A stretch of 64,000 nt of DNA from Pseudomonadales bacterium (GCA_024234675.1 JACKNU010000006.1:62001-126000), one strand, 5' to 3'; counted from the first letter of the stretch, positions 50,752 through 59,567 are shown. Numbers and translations: made by a program. The notes: a model not told the origin generated them from the letters alone.

Positions 50752-51057
50752 CTACCACCTGCTAACTATTTTCCTGAGTTGGTTCAGTTGTTCGCTGCTC
50801 AGATTTTCGCGTTCACCCTTGGGGTATACGTACGGCATCCGAAGTTGCTCGTCATCCACAGCCCAGTAATAGATAACCCGAATGCCACCGCGCCGTGATG
50901 GCAGAGATATCCCGAGTGTACGCCATTGGCGTAGTTGATCAAGTTTTTCTGTATGGGATTTTTCCCGTGTTATGGCCTTAGTCAGTTTGAGTCAAAAATC
51001 GTCGAAATTTTGTGTCGGTAATCGATTTGATGGAAAAGGACCTTGGTTTCGGCGCTA
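50752..51057 (-). pseudogene. HigB/RelE-like toxin, degenerate (copy 1)
   Basis: The C-terminal toxin core is clear (LRQWRTLGISLPSRRGGIRVIYYWAVDDEQLRMLYVYPKGESENLSSEQLNQL), but in this frame a TGA stands at 50992-50994 where the second copy (53969-54236) has TGG. Upstream the frame has no start before a TAG. A better N-terminus (SFSIKSITDTKFRRF) is in a different frame. The toxin therefore cannot be made as a whole. Confidence 0.75.
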
Positions 51058-51095
51058 TCGGGTCTGCGACGTTCCGGTTGCGGTGATCAAGTGCG

Positions 51096-51107
51096 TCTCC
51101 GCGGAGA
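51096..51107 (+). repeat. Dispersed palindrome, copy 6
   Basis: Perfect unit with T6, between the HigB relic and the CopG-type gene; the next 130 bases equal those after 56885. Confidence 0.85.
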
Positions 51108-51228
51108 TTTTTTGGTCGGATTTGATGTACTACGTTACTTGGGAGTCGTGTATCGCCGGGATGAAATGAAGCTACATTGAGTCGCGTTATATCCGCTCGG
51201 GATATGCATCGGAAGGAGAGAGTGGTTT

Positions 51229-51387
51229 ATGGGCAAGGTTAAGAAAATACCCTCGTTCGCCAATGAGGCAGAGGAGCGGGCATTTTGGGAAAGCCATACC
51301 TCAACGGACTATCTCGAGTGGTCAAAGGCCGAGCCGGCATCTTTTGCGTATTTCGGCGAACGTGACCGCCTATTCCGGGCATCGTGA
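51229..51387 (+). pseudogene. CopG-type antitoxin, truncated by IS21-like element
   Basis: The first 39 codons (MGKVKKIPSFANEAEERAFW...SKAEPASF) equal the intact gene at 57018; then the frame enters the left end of the IS and stops at 51385. The DNA-binding ribbon-helix-helix part is lost. Confidence 0.85.
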
Positions 51388-51424
51388 CCGACTTGCACAC
51401 CGGTACTCGCTGGCGAGGTTGTTT

Positions 51425-52180
51425 TTACACTGACCGGTCACCATCAGTCAATTTTGCTTTGGTTTTCCGCATGGAATCGCCGCTGAGATTCAGGCGGTGA
51501 GCGCCGTGCAAAAGCCGGTCCAGTACCGCGTCGGCAATGGTTGCCTCGCCGATGTAGTCATGCCAGTGCTCGATGGGTAACTGGCTGGCAATCAGGGTGG
51601 AGCGCCGACCGTGCCGGTCCTCAATGACCTCCATCAGGTCGTTGCGCTGGGCGGCACTGACCTTCTGGATGCCCCAGTCGTCCAGGATCAGCAGATCCGT
51701 TTTCAGGAGCTGGTTCATCAGTTTCGAGTAGGAGCCGTCGCCGTGGGCAATGCGCAGCATCTCGAACAGGCGCGGCAGGCGCAGGTAACGGACCGAGAAG
51801 CCCCGCCGGCAGGCCTCGTTGCCAAACGCGCAGGCCAGCCAGGTCTTGCCGCAGCCGGTGGGCCCGGTGAGGCAGAGATTCAATGACTGCCGCACCCAGT
51901 CCAGGGTGACCAGGGAGGCCATCCGTGGTTTCTCCAGCCCCCTGGGGTGACGGTAGTCGATGTCCTCCACACAGGCCCCTACTCGCAGTTTCGCGGCTCT
52001 GAGCAGGCGGTCAAGCCGCCGGTTCTCCCGGTAGAGGATTTCCCGGTCCACCAGCATGGCCAGGCGTTCTTCAAAGCTCAGTTCCGCCACAGCGGGTTGT
52101 TCCAGCTGCTCCTCCACGGCCTGGAGCATGCCGGTGAGTCGCAGGGTGTGCAGGTGTTCGCGGGTTTGTTGCATCAACAT
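51425..52180 (-). CDS. istB: IS21 helper ATPase IstB
   Basis: 251 residues. Walker A GPTGCGKTWLACAF (about 106-119), Walker B LLILDDWG (about 167-174) and SQLPIEHWHDYIGEATIADAVLDRLLHGAHRLNLSG near the end. It is the AAA+ target-choice partner of IstA. Confidence 0.93.
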   Translation of the reverse strand: MLMQQTREHLHTLRLTGMLQAVEEQLEQPAVAELSFEERLAMLVDREILYRENRRLDRLLRAAKLRVGACVEDIDYRHPRGLEKPRMASLVTLDWVRQSLNLCLTGPTGCGKTWLACAFGNEACRRGFSVRYLRLPRLFEMLRIAHGDGSYSKLMNQLLKTDLLILDDWGIQKVSAAQRNDLMEVIEDRHGRRSTLIASQLPIEHWHDYIGEATIADAVLDRLLHGAHRLNLSGDSMRKTKAKLTDGDRSV

Positions 52181-52197
52181 GGGTTGTCTCCTTGAAT

Positions 52198-53736
52198 TCA
52201 GTGGTAGTAGCCGGCACCGCGGACGTTGTCGTGCAGCGGCAAGTCATCCTGCAAATGGGCGTCGCCCTCCAGCGTTTGCTGGTCCAGACCCTGCTTGAGG
52301 ATGGAGGCGATGCTCTGGTAGTTGATCGAGCGAATGGCCAGGGCCCGCTCACAGGCTTTTTCCAGGCGTGCCTTGCTGTAGCGCCGACTGAGGTTGAGCA
52401 GCCCCAGGCAGGCCCGGTAGCCGTGCTCGGGGTGGGGCCGATTTTCCAGTTGCTGCTGGACCACCTGCCGGGTGCAGGGGCCAATGTCCTGGGCCCAGCG
52501 CAGGAAGCGGCCGGGTGACCATTCGCGGTGGGCCCGATGGGAACGGGGCATGTGATCCACCAGGGTGCTGAAGCGCTGGGGTCCGTAGCGGGCATGCACG
52601 GCGACCCGGTTGCCCTTGTAGAGAACTTTCACCGTCTCGGCGGTCAGGCGCACATCCAGGGTCTGGCCGACCAGGGCATGCGGCACACTGTAGAAGCGCT
52701 TGTTGACGCTGATGTGGTAGTCGATGCCGGGTTTGGCCTTGCACCACTCGGCATAGGCATAGGGGGAGCTGGGCAGGGGCCTGAGCGCCGGCCGATCCAG
52801 TTGTTCGTAGAGATCCCGGCGACTGACACTCTGCCCCTGGAAGTGACGTTCGTTGAGGTCGGGCAGCAATTCGGCGATGGCCTGGTTGAGTTCCGGGAGG
52901 GAGAAGAAGGTGTGGTGCCGCAGACGGGCCAGTATCCAGCGTTCGACCACTTGCACTGCTACCTCGGCCTTGGCTTTATCCTTCGGTTTTCTCGGCCGCG
53001 CCGGTAACACGGCGGTCTGGTAGTGCACCGCCATTTCGGCATAGGTGGTGTTGATCACCGGGGTGTAGCGATTGGCATCGGTCACCCCGGCCAGCAGGTT
53101 GTCCGGGATCAGCAGCTCGCTCACACCCTCGTAGAACTGGAACATCCGCTGGTGGGAGGCTATCCAGTCCGACAGGGACTGGGTCCAGGTGGCCTCGGCA
53201 TAGGTGTAGCTGGAGGCACCGAGCACGGCGACGAAGACCTGTGCCTGGCGGATCTCACCGGTGTGGCGGCAGATGACCGGCACGGTGGGGCCGCAGTAGT
53301 CGATGAACGTTTTCTCACCGGCGCGGTGGACCTGACGCATACTGCGCCGCTGCTTTTTGCGCCATTGCCGATAGTGGTGGCAATACTGGGTGTAGCGATA
53401 GGCCCGGGTTTCATGCACGGTGACGTGTTCGGCCCAGAGCAGTTGCAGTGTCACGCCTTTGCGCTTGAGCTCCTGGTGGACCTGGAAGTAATCGGGCTTG
53501 GCAAAGCGCGAGGGCTTTTCGGTGGCGGGGAACAGCAGGCGCTCCAGCCGGACTTCATCCGTACCGTCGGGCAAGGGCCAGCTGACCCCCTTGGCGGCGG
53601 CCAGGTGGAGGTATTTGCAGACCACCCCCTTGGAGACGCCACAGGCGCGGGCGACCTTCTCATTGCTGAGTTTGGCCTCGTACTTGAGACGCAGAATCTC
53701 GGTGATTTGACGCATAGGAATCCTCGTTGCGGGCAT
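52198..53736 (-). CDS. istA: IS21 transposase IstA
   Basis: 512 residues. N-terminal HTH (MRQITEILRLKYEAKLSNEKVARACGVSKGVVCKYLHLA), then the DDE core FIDYCG, LLIPDNLLAGV and KAKAEVAVQVVERW. Frame complete; 17 bases before istB. Confidence 0.93.
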   Translation of the reverse strand: MPATRIPMRQITEILRLKYEAKLSNEKVARACGVSKGVVCKYLHLAAAKGVSWPLPDGTDEVRLERLLFPATEKPSRFAKPDYFQVHQELKRKGVTLQLLWAEHVTVHETRAYRYTQYCHHYRQWRKKQRRSMRQVHRAGEKTFIDYCGPTVPVICRHTGEIRQAQVFVAVLGASSYTYAEATWTQSLSDWIASHQRMFQFYEGVSELLIPDNLLAGVTDANRYTPVINTTYAEMAVHYQTAVLPARPRKPKDKAKAEVAVQVVERWILARLRHHTFFSLPELNQAIAELLPDLNERHFQGQSVSRRDLYEQLDRPALRPLPSSPYAYAEWCKAKPGIDYHISVNKRFYSVPHALVGQTLDVRLTAETVKVLYKGNRVAVHARYGPQRFSTLVDHMPRSHRAHREWSPGRFLRWAQDIGPCTRQVVQQQLENRPHPEHGYRACLGLLNLSRRYSKARLEKACERALAIRSINYQSIASILKQGLDQQTLEGDAHLQDDLPLHDNVRGAGYYH

Positions 53737-53968
53737 CCGTCCCTCCTGGCGGGCAAAAGGGCGCGGTTATGCCGTAAAAAGTTGAAGAATTCCAGCGAGT
53801 TAGGTGTGATTACGGGGGAACGTGACCGCTGGTTTCGGCAACGTGACCGGCGATTACGGGAACACCCCGAAAATCGGTCACGTTAAAACGAAACGAGCGG
53901 TCACGATCACCCGTAAATGGCGGTCACGATGAAACGGAATGAGCGGTCACGTTGGTGCGGAATACGCA

Positions 53969-54236
53969 CAGTTGTGCGCTGCTCAGATTTTCGCTTTCGC
54001 CCTTGGGGTATACGTACAGCATCCGAAGTTGCTCGTCATCCACAGCCCAGTAATAGATAACCCGAATGCCACCGCGCCGTGATGGCAGAGATATCCCGAG
54101 TGTACGCCATTGGCGTAGTTGATCAAGTTTTTCTGTATGGGATTTTTCCCGTGTTATGGCCTTAGTCAGTTTGAGCCAAAAATCGTCGAAATCTTGTGTC
54201 GGTAATCGATTTGATGGAAAAGGACCTTGGTTTCGG
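53969..54236 (-). pseudogene. HigB/RelE-like toxin, degenerate (copy 2)
   Basis: Copy of 50785-51052, lacking the last eight or so codons (lost at the IS 1 end) and cut at the other end by IS 2. The residue that is a stop in copy 1 is Trp here (DFDDFWLKLTK). No antitoxin follows it. An open frame runs across both IS borders but cannot be the original protein. Confidence 0.8.
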
Positions 54237-54421
54237 TGCGTATTCCAGACCAAGCCTGCCACTGATTCCAGACGAAGCCTGCCACCCATTCCACGCGAAA
54301 GCTGCCACTGATTCCACGGCAAAGCTGCCACCCCGGCAGGCTGCCTGAGATCGCCCCTCGGAGCCAACCGACGCGGGATAACTAACCGGTACTCTTGCCC
54401 TTTCCAACTGGAGGGGACCAG

Positions 54422-55963
54422 ATGCCAGCGAAGAGGTTATCCATGCGTAAAATCAAAGAAGTACTGCGGCTCAAATGGGCCAAAGGCCTGAGCAACCGGC
54501 GGATCGCCACGGCCTGCGGGATCGGCCGCCCCACCGTCAGTGAATACCTGCGCCGGGCCACCGAAGCCGGACTGACCTGGCCCCTGCCGGCCAACCTGGA
54601 CGATGCCCACCTGGAGCGGCTGTTGTTCCCGCCGCCACCGGCCTTGCCGGCCGATGCCCGCGGCATTCCCGACTGGGCCGCCATCCGCCAGGAACTCAAG
54701 CACAAGAGCGTCACCCTGTTCCTGCTGTGGCAGGAATACCGCCAGGCGAACCCTGACGGTTACCAGTACAGCTGGTTCTGTGAGCACTACCGGGCCTGGC
54801 GCGGCAAGCTGGATGTGGTCATGCGCCAGGACCACCGGGCCGGCGAGAAGCTGTTTGTCGATTACGCCGGCCAGACCGTCCCGATTATCGATCGATTGTC
54901 AGGCGAGATCCGCGAGGCCCAGGTCTTTGTGGCGGTGCTGGGGGCCTCCAACTACACCTACGCCGAGGCCACCTGGAGCCAGAGCTTGCCAGACTGGATT
55001 GGCTCCCATGTCCGCACCTTCCGCTTCCTGGGCGGGGTGCCGGAACTGGTGGTACCGGACAATCTCAAATCCGGGGTGAGCAAGGCCCACCGCTACGAGC
55101 CCGATGCCAATCCGACCTACCAGGACATGGCCTCCCATTACGGCGTGGCGGTATTCCCGGCGCGGGTGCGTCGCCCGCGGGACAAGGCCAAGGCGGAGAG
55201 CGGGGTACTGGTGGTCGAACGGTGGATCCTGGCTGCGCTGCGCCACCGCCAGTTCTTCTCCCTGGGCGAGCTCAATAGCGTTATCCGGGACCTGCTGGAA
55301 AAACTCAACACCCGGCCCTTCAAGAAGCTGCCGGGCTGCCGCCGCGAGCACTTCGAGCAGCTGGACCGCCCGGCGCTGCAGCCGCTGCCAGCAGAACCCT
55401 ACGTCTATGCCGAGTGGAAGAAGGCCCGGGTCCACATCGATTACCACGTGGCCGTCGAGGGCCACTACTACTCGGCGCCCTATGCTTTGATCAAGCGGGA
55501 GGTCGATGTGCGCATCACCCGCAACACCATCGAGTGTTTCCACCGGGGCAACCGGGTGGCCAGCCACGTGCGCTCGCACCACAAGGGGCGGCATACCACC
55601 GACCCGTCCCATATGCCCGAGTCTCACCGCCAGGCCGGGGAGTGGTCACCCGAGCGGTTGATGCGGTGGGCCAGCAAGACCGGGCCCGCTACCGCAAAAC
55701 TGATCCAGACCGTACTGGGATCGCGCAAGCACCCGCAGCAAGCCTACCGCGCCTGTCTGGGTATCCTGCGGCTGGGCAAAGCCTATGGCGATGACCGCCT
55801 GGAGGCGGCCTGCCGGCGGGCGCTGACCCTGGGCAGCTGCCGCTACAAGAGCATCGAGTCCATCCTCAAGCACCGGCTGGATGAGCAACCACTGGACGAA
55901 CAGCAGGAGCTGGCCCTGCCTGATACCCACGACAATATCCGCGGGCCTGCGTACTACCACTGA
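54422..55963 (+). CDS. istA: IS21 transposase IstA
   Basis: 513 residues from ATG 54422. HTH (MRKIKEVLRLKWAKGLSNRRIATACGIGRPTVSEYLRRA), DDE core FVDYAG, LVVPDNLKSGV and KAKAESGVLVVERW. About half identical by eye to the istA of element 1, so the two ISs are different members, not copies. Confidence 0.93.
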   Translation: MPAKRLSMRKIKEVLRLKWAKGLSNRRIATACGIGRPTVSEYLRRATEAGLTWPLPANLDDAHLERLLFPPPPALPADARGIPDWAAIRQELKHKSVTLFLLWQEYRQANPDGYQYSWFCEHYRAWRGKLDVVMRQDHRAGEKLFVDYAGQTVPIIDRLSGEIREAQVFVAVLGASNYTYAEATWSQSLPDWIGSHVRTFRFLGGVPELVVPDNLKSGVSKAHRYEPDANPTYQDMASHYGVAVFPARVRRPRDKAKAESGVLVVERWILAALRHRQFFSLGELNSVIRDLLEKLNTRPFKKLPGCRREHFEQLDRPALQPLPAEPYVYAEWKKARVHIDYHVAVEGHYYSAPYALIKREVDVRITRNTIECFHRGNRVASHVRSHHKGRHTTDPSHMPESHRQAGEWSPERLMRWASKTGPATAKLIQTVLGSRKHPQQAYRACLGILRLGKAYGDDRLEAACRRALTLGSCRYKSIESILKHRLDEQPLDEQQELALPDTHDNIRGPAYYH

Positions 55964-55974
55964 AGGAGAACACC

Positions 55975-56730
55975 ATGCTGAAGCACCCCACCCTGGACAA
56001 GCTCCAGGCTCTCAAATTTACCGGGATGGTGGCGGCCCTTGCCGACCAGATGGCCATGCCGGACATCGAGGAACTGGCCTTCGAGGAGCGCCTCGGCCTG
56101 CTGGTGGACCGGGAGATCACCGAGCGGGAGAACCGTCGACTGACCAGCCGCTTGCGGCGGGCCCGGCTGCGACACAATGCGGCGCTGGAGGACATCGATT
56201 ACCGGAGCGCCCGCGGGCTGGACAAGGGGTTGATCCAGTCCCTGGCCGCCTGCCAGTGGGTGAAAGAGCACCTCAATGTCCTCATCACCGGCCCCACCGG
56301 CGTGGGCAAGACCTGGCTGGCGTGCGCGCTGGCACACAAGGCTTGCCGGGAGGGTTACACGGCGCAGTACATCCGGCTGACGCGGTTGCTGCGGGAGCTG
56401 ATGATCGCCAAGGGCGATGGACGCTATCCGAAGCTGCTGGCCAATCTCGCCAAGGTCGATGTCCTGATCCTCGATGACTGGGGGCTGATGAAACTGAACG
56501 CGGAGAACCGGCGCGATCTGCTGGAGGTGCTGGAGGATCGGCACGGTTCCCGCTCAACGGTGGCCACCAGTCAGTTGCCCATCGAGGAGTGGCACGCGGT
56601 CATCGGCGATCCGACGCTGGCCGACGCCATCCTGGATCGGCTGGTGCACAACGCCTACAAGATCAATCTGAGAGGAGAGTCCATGCGAAAAGGCAACGCA
56701 AAGTTGACGCGCACCACCGGTTCCGAGTAA
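55975..56730 (+). CDS. istB: IS21 helper ATPase IstB
   Basis: 251 residues. GPTGVGKTWLACALAH (Walker A), VLILDDWG (Walker B) and SQLPIEEWHAVIGDPTLADAILDRLVHNAYKINLRGESMRK. Follows istA after 11 bases with GGAG as ribosome site. Confidence 0.93.
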   Translation: MLKHPTLDKLQALKFTGMVAALADQMAMPDIEELAFEERLGLLVDREITERENRRLTSRLRRARLRHNAALEDIDYRSARGLDKGLIQSLAACQWVKEHLNVLITGPTGVGKTWLACALAHKACREGYTAQYIRLTRLLRELMIAKGDGRYPKLLANLAKVDVLILDDWGLMKLNAENRRDLLEVLEDRHGSRSTVATSQLPIEEWHAVIGDPTLADAILDRLVHNAYKINLRGESMRKGNAKLTRTTGSE

Positions 56731-56884
56731 CAATGCAAACCCCGCGTCGCTACGCTCCGATGGGTGGCAGCTTTGCCCCGGTTTGGGTGGCAGGCTTCAC
56801 GTGGAATGGGTGGCAGGCTTCAGCGGTTTACGCAGTTTCGGCGCTATCGGGTCTGCGACGTTCCGGTTGCGGTGATCAAGTGCG

Positions 56885-56896
56885 TCTCCGCGGAGA
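56885..56896 (+). repeat. Dispersed palindrome, copy 7
   Basis: Perfect unit with T6; together with its surroundings (56842-57134) a near-identical copy of 51054-51345. Confidence 0.85.
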
Positions 56897-57017
56897 TTTT
56901 TTGGTCGGATTTGATGTACTACATTACTTGGGAGTCGTGTATCGCCGGGATGAAATGAAGCTACATTGAGTCGCGTTATATCCGCTCGGGATATGCATCG
57001 GAAGGAGAGAGTGGTTT

Positions 57018-57293
57018 ATGGGCAAGGTTAAGAAAATACCCTCGTTCGCCAATGAGGCAGAGGAGCGGGCATTTTGGGAAAGCCATACCTCAACGGACTA
57101 TCTCGAGTGGTCAAAGGCCGAGCCGGCATCTTTTCCCAATCTTAAGCCATCTACCAAAACTATTTCACTGAGGCTTCCAGAGGGTTTACTTGATCAAATC
57201 AAGATAGAAGCCAACAAGCGCGATATGCCTTATCAGTCATTGATAAAAGTCTGGCTCGCCAAAGATGTGGAACGAAGCCGAAAGCCCAGCTAG
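57018..57293 (+). CDS. CopG-type (ribbon-helix-helix) antitoxin
   Basis: 91 residues after GGAGAG. FANEAEERAFWESHTSTDYLEWSKAEPASFPNLKPSTKTISLRLPEGLLDQIKIEANKRDMPYQSLIKVWLAKDV is the CopG/BrnA-like antitoxin pattern; the RHH is residues 47-80. Such genes usually follow a BrnT-like toxin, and none is present upstream, so it is an orphan. The stop touches the convergent hicB stop. Confidence 0.85.
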   Translation: MGKVKKIPSFANEAEERAFWESHTSTDYLEWSKAEPASFPNLKPSTKTISLRLPEGLLDQIKIEANKRDMPYQSLIKVWLAKDVERSRKPS

Positions 57294-57773
57294 TTATCTC
57301 GCTCTCTTTTTTCCGCGGGTCTTTCCGGCAGGTGTCTTGTAGCCGGCGGGATTTTTTGCGGGTGTTTTTTTCACCATGGCCTTGAGTAGTTCACCTCGAA
57401 TCACTTTAAGCGCAGTGGTGTAGAGAAAGTGACTTCGATTCTCCCCCAGCCTGGTGATGTGTTCGTCAATTTCCCGCAATGCGAACATCGGAATGGATAT
57501 ATTGATTCGTTCCTTGGCCGTATTGAGCTTGCTGGTGTCGATATCGATAAAGGCCCATGAGCCGCCCTGGAACGCTTCACCCTGCAGTTCCTCAGGATCA
57601 GAGGGCTCTGGAATGCCTTCTTCGGATCCCTCAAACAGGGCTTCGGCTGCTTCCTGAACGGCAGCAGGCAAATTTCTGAGGCTGTCTGCTGCCGCGAAGC
57701 AGCCTTCGAAGTCGGGTACTATCGCGCCGTAGGCGGTGCCTTCATCGTGATGTACATAGACTGGATACAACAT
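57294..57773 (-). CDS. hicB: HicB-family antitoxin
   Basis: 159 residues. MLYPVYVHHDEGTAYGAIVPDFEGCFAAADSLRNLPAAVQEAAEAL is the HicB degenerate RNase H-like N-terminus; MFALREIDEHITRLGENRSHFLYTTALKVIR is the C-terminal DNA-binding part; a Lys-rich tail ends the protein. The toxin gene hicA in front is deleted internally. Confidence 0.9.
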   Translation of the reverse strand: MLYPVYVHHDEGTAYGAIVPDFEGCFAAADSLRNLPAAVQEAAEALFEGSEEGIPEPSDPEELQGEAFQGGSWAFIDIDTSKLNTAKERINISIPMFALREIDEHITRLGENRSHFLYTTALKVIRGELLKAMVKKTPAKNPAGYKTPAGKTRGKKRAR

Positions 57774-57843
57774 AGATTCCTCTCACACTCTCAAGCACCC
57801 AGCCTGCTTTCCGTAGCCGCTTCACGATATCTTTGCTATTCAT
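57742..57843 (-). pseudogene. HicA toxin remnant
   Basis: Start MNSKDIVKRLRKAGWVLESVRG equals the HicA head, but after residue 22 the sequence runs straight into the hicB start region; the catalytic His region is gone. The 33-codon frame overlaps hicB. Confidence 0.8.
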
Positions 57844-57860
57844 GTGTGTATGGTACACAC
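57844..57860. promoter_or_regulatory. Inverted repeat before hicA/hicB (HicB operator candidate)
   Basis: GTGTGTA-TGG-TACACAC is a perfect 7-base inverted repeat next to the hicA start codon, the place where HicB-type antitoxins repress. Confidence 0.6.
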
Positions 57861-57946
57861 GAATTTGAGATATTATATAGGGCAAAATTTGATCAAATCA
57901 AGCCATATTCCGTGAGTAGGCTGACCTCAAGTGTTTCTTGGGGGCG

Positions 57947-57958
57947 TCTCCGCGGAGA
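57947..57958 (+). repeat. Dispersed palindrome, copy 8
   Basis: Perfect unit with T5, between hicAB (minus) and DUF1640 copy f; the downstream 75 bases equal those after copy 3 (47983). Confidence 0.85.
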
Positions 57959-58041
57959 TTTTTGATCGGTTTTGATGTTCGCCGGGTTTACCGGTTTTGC
58001 TATGGTTGGTGCAGGCAGATCGGGGGTGTACCCTATCGGCA

Positions 58042-58374
58042 GTGGCGTTTGACTCGTTGGAATACGCGCACCAGCTCGAGGCGGTGGGTATGCCCCGCGA
58101 GCAGGCCGAGGTGGCGGCAAAGGGGGTGACCAGAATGTTCATCCATAACTTCGATTCGTTGGTGACAAAGGACTACCTGGAAAGCAGATTCGCAGCATCG
58201 GATGCGGCGATTCAGGCCCGCTTCGCCGATTTTCGGCTGGAAATGCAGCGGGAATTCGAGGAAGTTCACCGGGAGACGGGCGATTTACGCAGCACGCTCA
58301 AATTGCACTCCTGGATGCTGGCCCTGCTGATGGCGGGCATCTTCATTCCCCTGGTTCAGAAGTGGATCAGTTAG
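58042..58374 (+). CDS. DUF1640-like coiled-coil membrane protein, copy f
   Basis: 110 residues from GTG 58042. The ATG used by copies a and b is changed to CTA here (58033), so the start is lost or shifted to this GTG three codons later. The rest equals copy b with a shortened coil (EFEEVHRETGDL) and a normal anchor. Expression is doubtful. Confidence 0.55.
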   Translation: MAFDSLEYAHQLEAVGMPREQAEVAAKGVTRMFIHNFDSLVTKDYLESRFAASDAAIQARFADFRLEMQREFEEVHRETGDLRSTLKLHSWMLALLMAGIFIPLVQKWIS

Positions 58375-58393
58375 GAATGTCCCTCGAGGTTTT

Positions 58394-58504
58394 GGTCGAA
58401 TGAATTCGACCCTACAGCACCGCTCCCCCCGTAGGGCCGAATTCATTCGGCCTGGTGTTGTGGTTTTGCACGGTGATTCATTGGTCGAATGAATTCGACC
58501 CTAC
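58394..58504. repeat. Cluster of three REP-like units
   Basis: Units at 58394-58415 (minus), 58431-58452 (plus) and 58483-58504 (minus); same order and spacers as the right half of the 48.5 kb cluster, so they were duplicated with the gene that follows. Confidence 0.8.
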
Positions 58505-58583
58505 AGAGTTCCGGGGCCGGTTTTGATGTTCTGCTGATAAGGTTTGGGGAGTAGGGTTTAGCAAAACCCCTTGGAGCATGGTC

Positions 58584-58925
58584 ATGGCTGCGATAGCATT
58601 TGATCCACTGGAGTACACCCACGCACTCGAACAGTCGGGCTTTACCCGCGAGCAGGCGGAGTTGGTGGCACAGGTAGGAACAGCCATGTTTGTGCAGAAT
58701 TTTGACGCCCTGGTAACGCGCGATTATCTGGATACGCGCTTTGCGGAGTTCGAGTCTCGCATACTGGCGACCATGGAGCTTCGCTTCAAAGACGTGGATA
58801 CGAAAATGGAGCTTCGCTTCAAGGACGTGGAAGCCAGGTTCGGTAAGCTCTACATCATGGGCGGTATCATCATTGCCGCCACGGTCATACCCGCTCTGCA
58901 GAAGTTGTTCGTCTGGGTGGGTTAG
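58584..58925 (+). CDS. DUF1640-like coiled-coil membrane protein, copy g
   Basis: 113 residues, the same protein as copy c (48840), including the doubled MELRFKDV motif. The flanking DNA on both sides is the same too. Recent duplication over about 10 kb. Confidence 0.75.
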   Translation: MAAIAFDPLEYTHALEQSGFTREQAELVAQVGTAMFVQNFDALVTRDYLDTRFAEFESRILATMELRFKDVDTKMELRFKDVEARFGKLYIMGGIIIAATVIPALQKLFVWVG

Positions 58926-58933
58926 GCCTGGTC

Positions 58934-59115
58934 CGCGAGCAGGCCGAGGTGGTGGCAAAGGGGGTGACCAGAATGTTCATCCATAACTTCGATTCGTTGG
59001 TGACAAAGGACTACCTGGAAAGCAGATTCGCAGCATCCTGAAATTGCACTCCTGGATGCTGGCCCTATTGATGGCGGGCATCTTCATTCCCCTGGTTCAA
59101 AGCGTGCTGGGCTGA
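58934..59115 (+). pseudogene. DUF1640-like copy h, truncated and deleted
   Basis: Begins at the same internal point as copy d (REQAEVVAKG), has the copy b type coil start (DYLESRFAAS), then a deletion introduces TGA before the anchor KLHSWMLALLMAGIFIPLVQSVLG. Not functional. Confidence 0.8.
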
Positions 59116-59199
59116 TCTTCGTTACGGCTGTCGGGTTTAGTACGGGTTTAGGCTTCGGGTTTACGCTTCCTTGTTAATTGCCCGATGGCCCTGCTGGCG

Positions 59200-59211
59200 T
59201 CTCCGCGGAGA
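59200..59211 (+). repeat. Dispersed palindrome, copy 9
   Basis: Perfect unit with T6, before the second addiction-antitoxin gene; left and right contexts match the units at 48504 and 43810. Confidence 0.85.
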
Positions 59212-59327
59212 TTTTTTGGTTGGTTTGGATGTTCCGCGAGATGCTGCTTGTCAGGTAAGGTGGTAGCGATACCTTGTTGGGGGCAGAGCATACGCCTAGA
59301 ATGCCAGAAGGTGCAGTTGGAGGAATT

Positions 59328-59567
59328 ATGTCTACTGAGATAATGGAGCGCCTCCGTTCCGAGGCTTTGACGCTATCGATGCCTGAGCGGGCCGAACTGG
59401 CCCATGATTTACTGGAAAGCCTTGACGCACCCGCTGACGAAGGTGTTGAAAGTGCCTGGGACGAAGAGATCATCAGGCGAATCGCGCAGATCGATGCAGG
59501 GCAGGCTAAACTCCTGAGCCGGGATGAATTCCGAAGGAGATTACAGGATAGACTCGGCAATGTGTAG
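59328..59567 (+). CDS. Addiction-module antitoxin (Unstab_antitox family), copy 2
   Basis: 79 residues from ATG 59328, differing from the 43937 copy at about nine positions. It is complete, while the toxin behind it is deleted, so it is an orphan antitoxin. Confidence 0.85.
   Translation: MSTEIMERLRSEALTLSMPERAELAHDLLESLDAPADEGVESAWDEEIIRRIAQIDAGQAKLLSRDEFRRRLQDRLGNV

Larger units (their letters stand above)
51345..53968 (-). mobile_element. IS21-family element 1
   Basis: About 2624 bases, ends TGCGTATT...AACGTGACCGC (left) and the matching inverted right end GCGGTCACGTT...AATACGCA (to 53968). Both ends hold several extra copies of the CGTGACCG box, as typical for IS21 multiple terminal repeats. 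It encodes istA and istB on the minus strand. Flanks show no target duplication: the left cut is in a CopG gene, the right in a HigB gene, so the element marks the joint of a larger rearrangement. Confidence 0.85.
54237..56834 (+). mobile_element. IS21-family element 2
   Basis: About 2598 bases, starting TGCGTATTCC and ending with the inverted TTTACGCA. Left end repeats the box AAGCCTGCCAC(T/C)(G/C)ATTCC several times and the right end has the same boxes inverted. Flanked by a 7-base target duplication GTTTCGG (54230-54236 and 56835-56841); the uninterrupted site exists at 51047-51053. istA and istB are on the plus strand. Confidence 0.92.
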
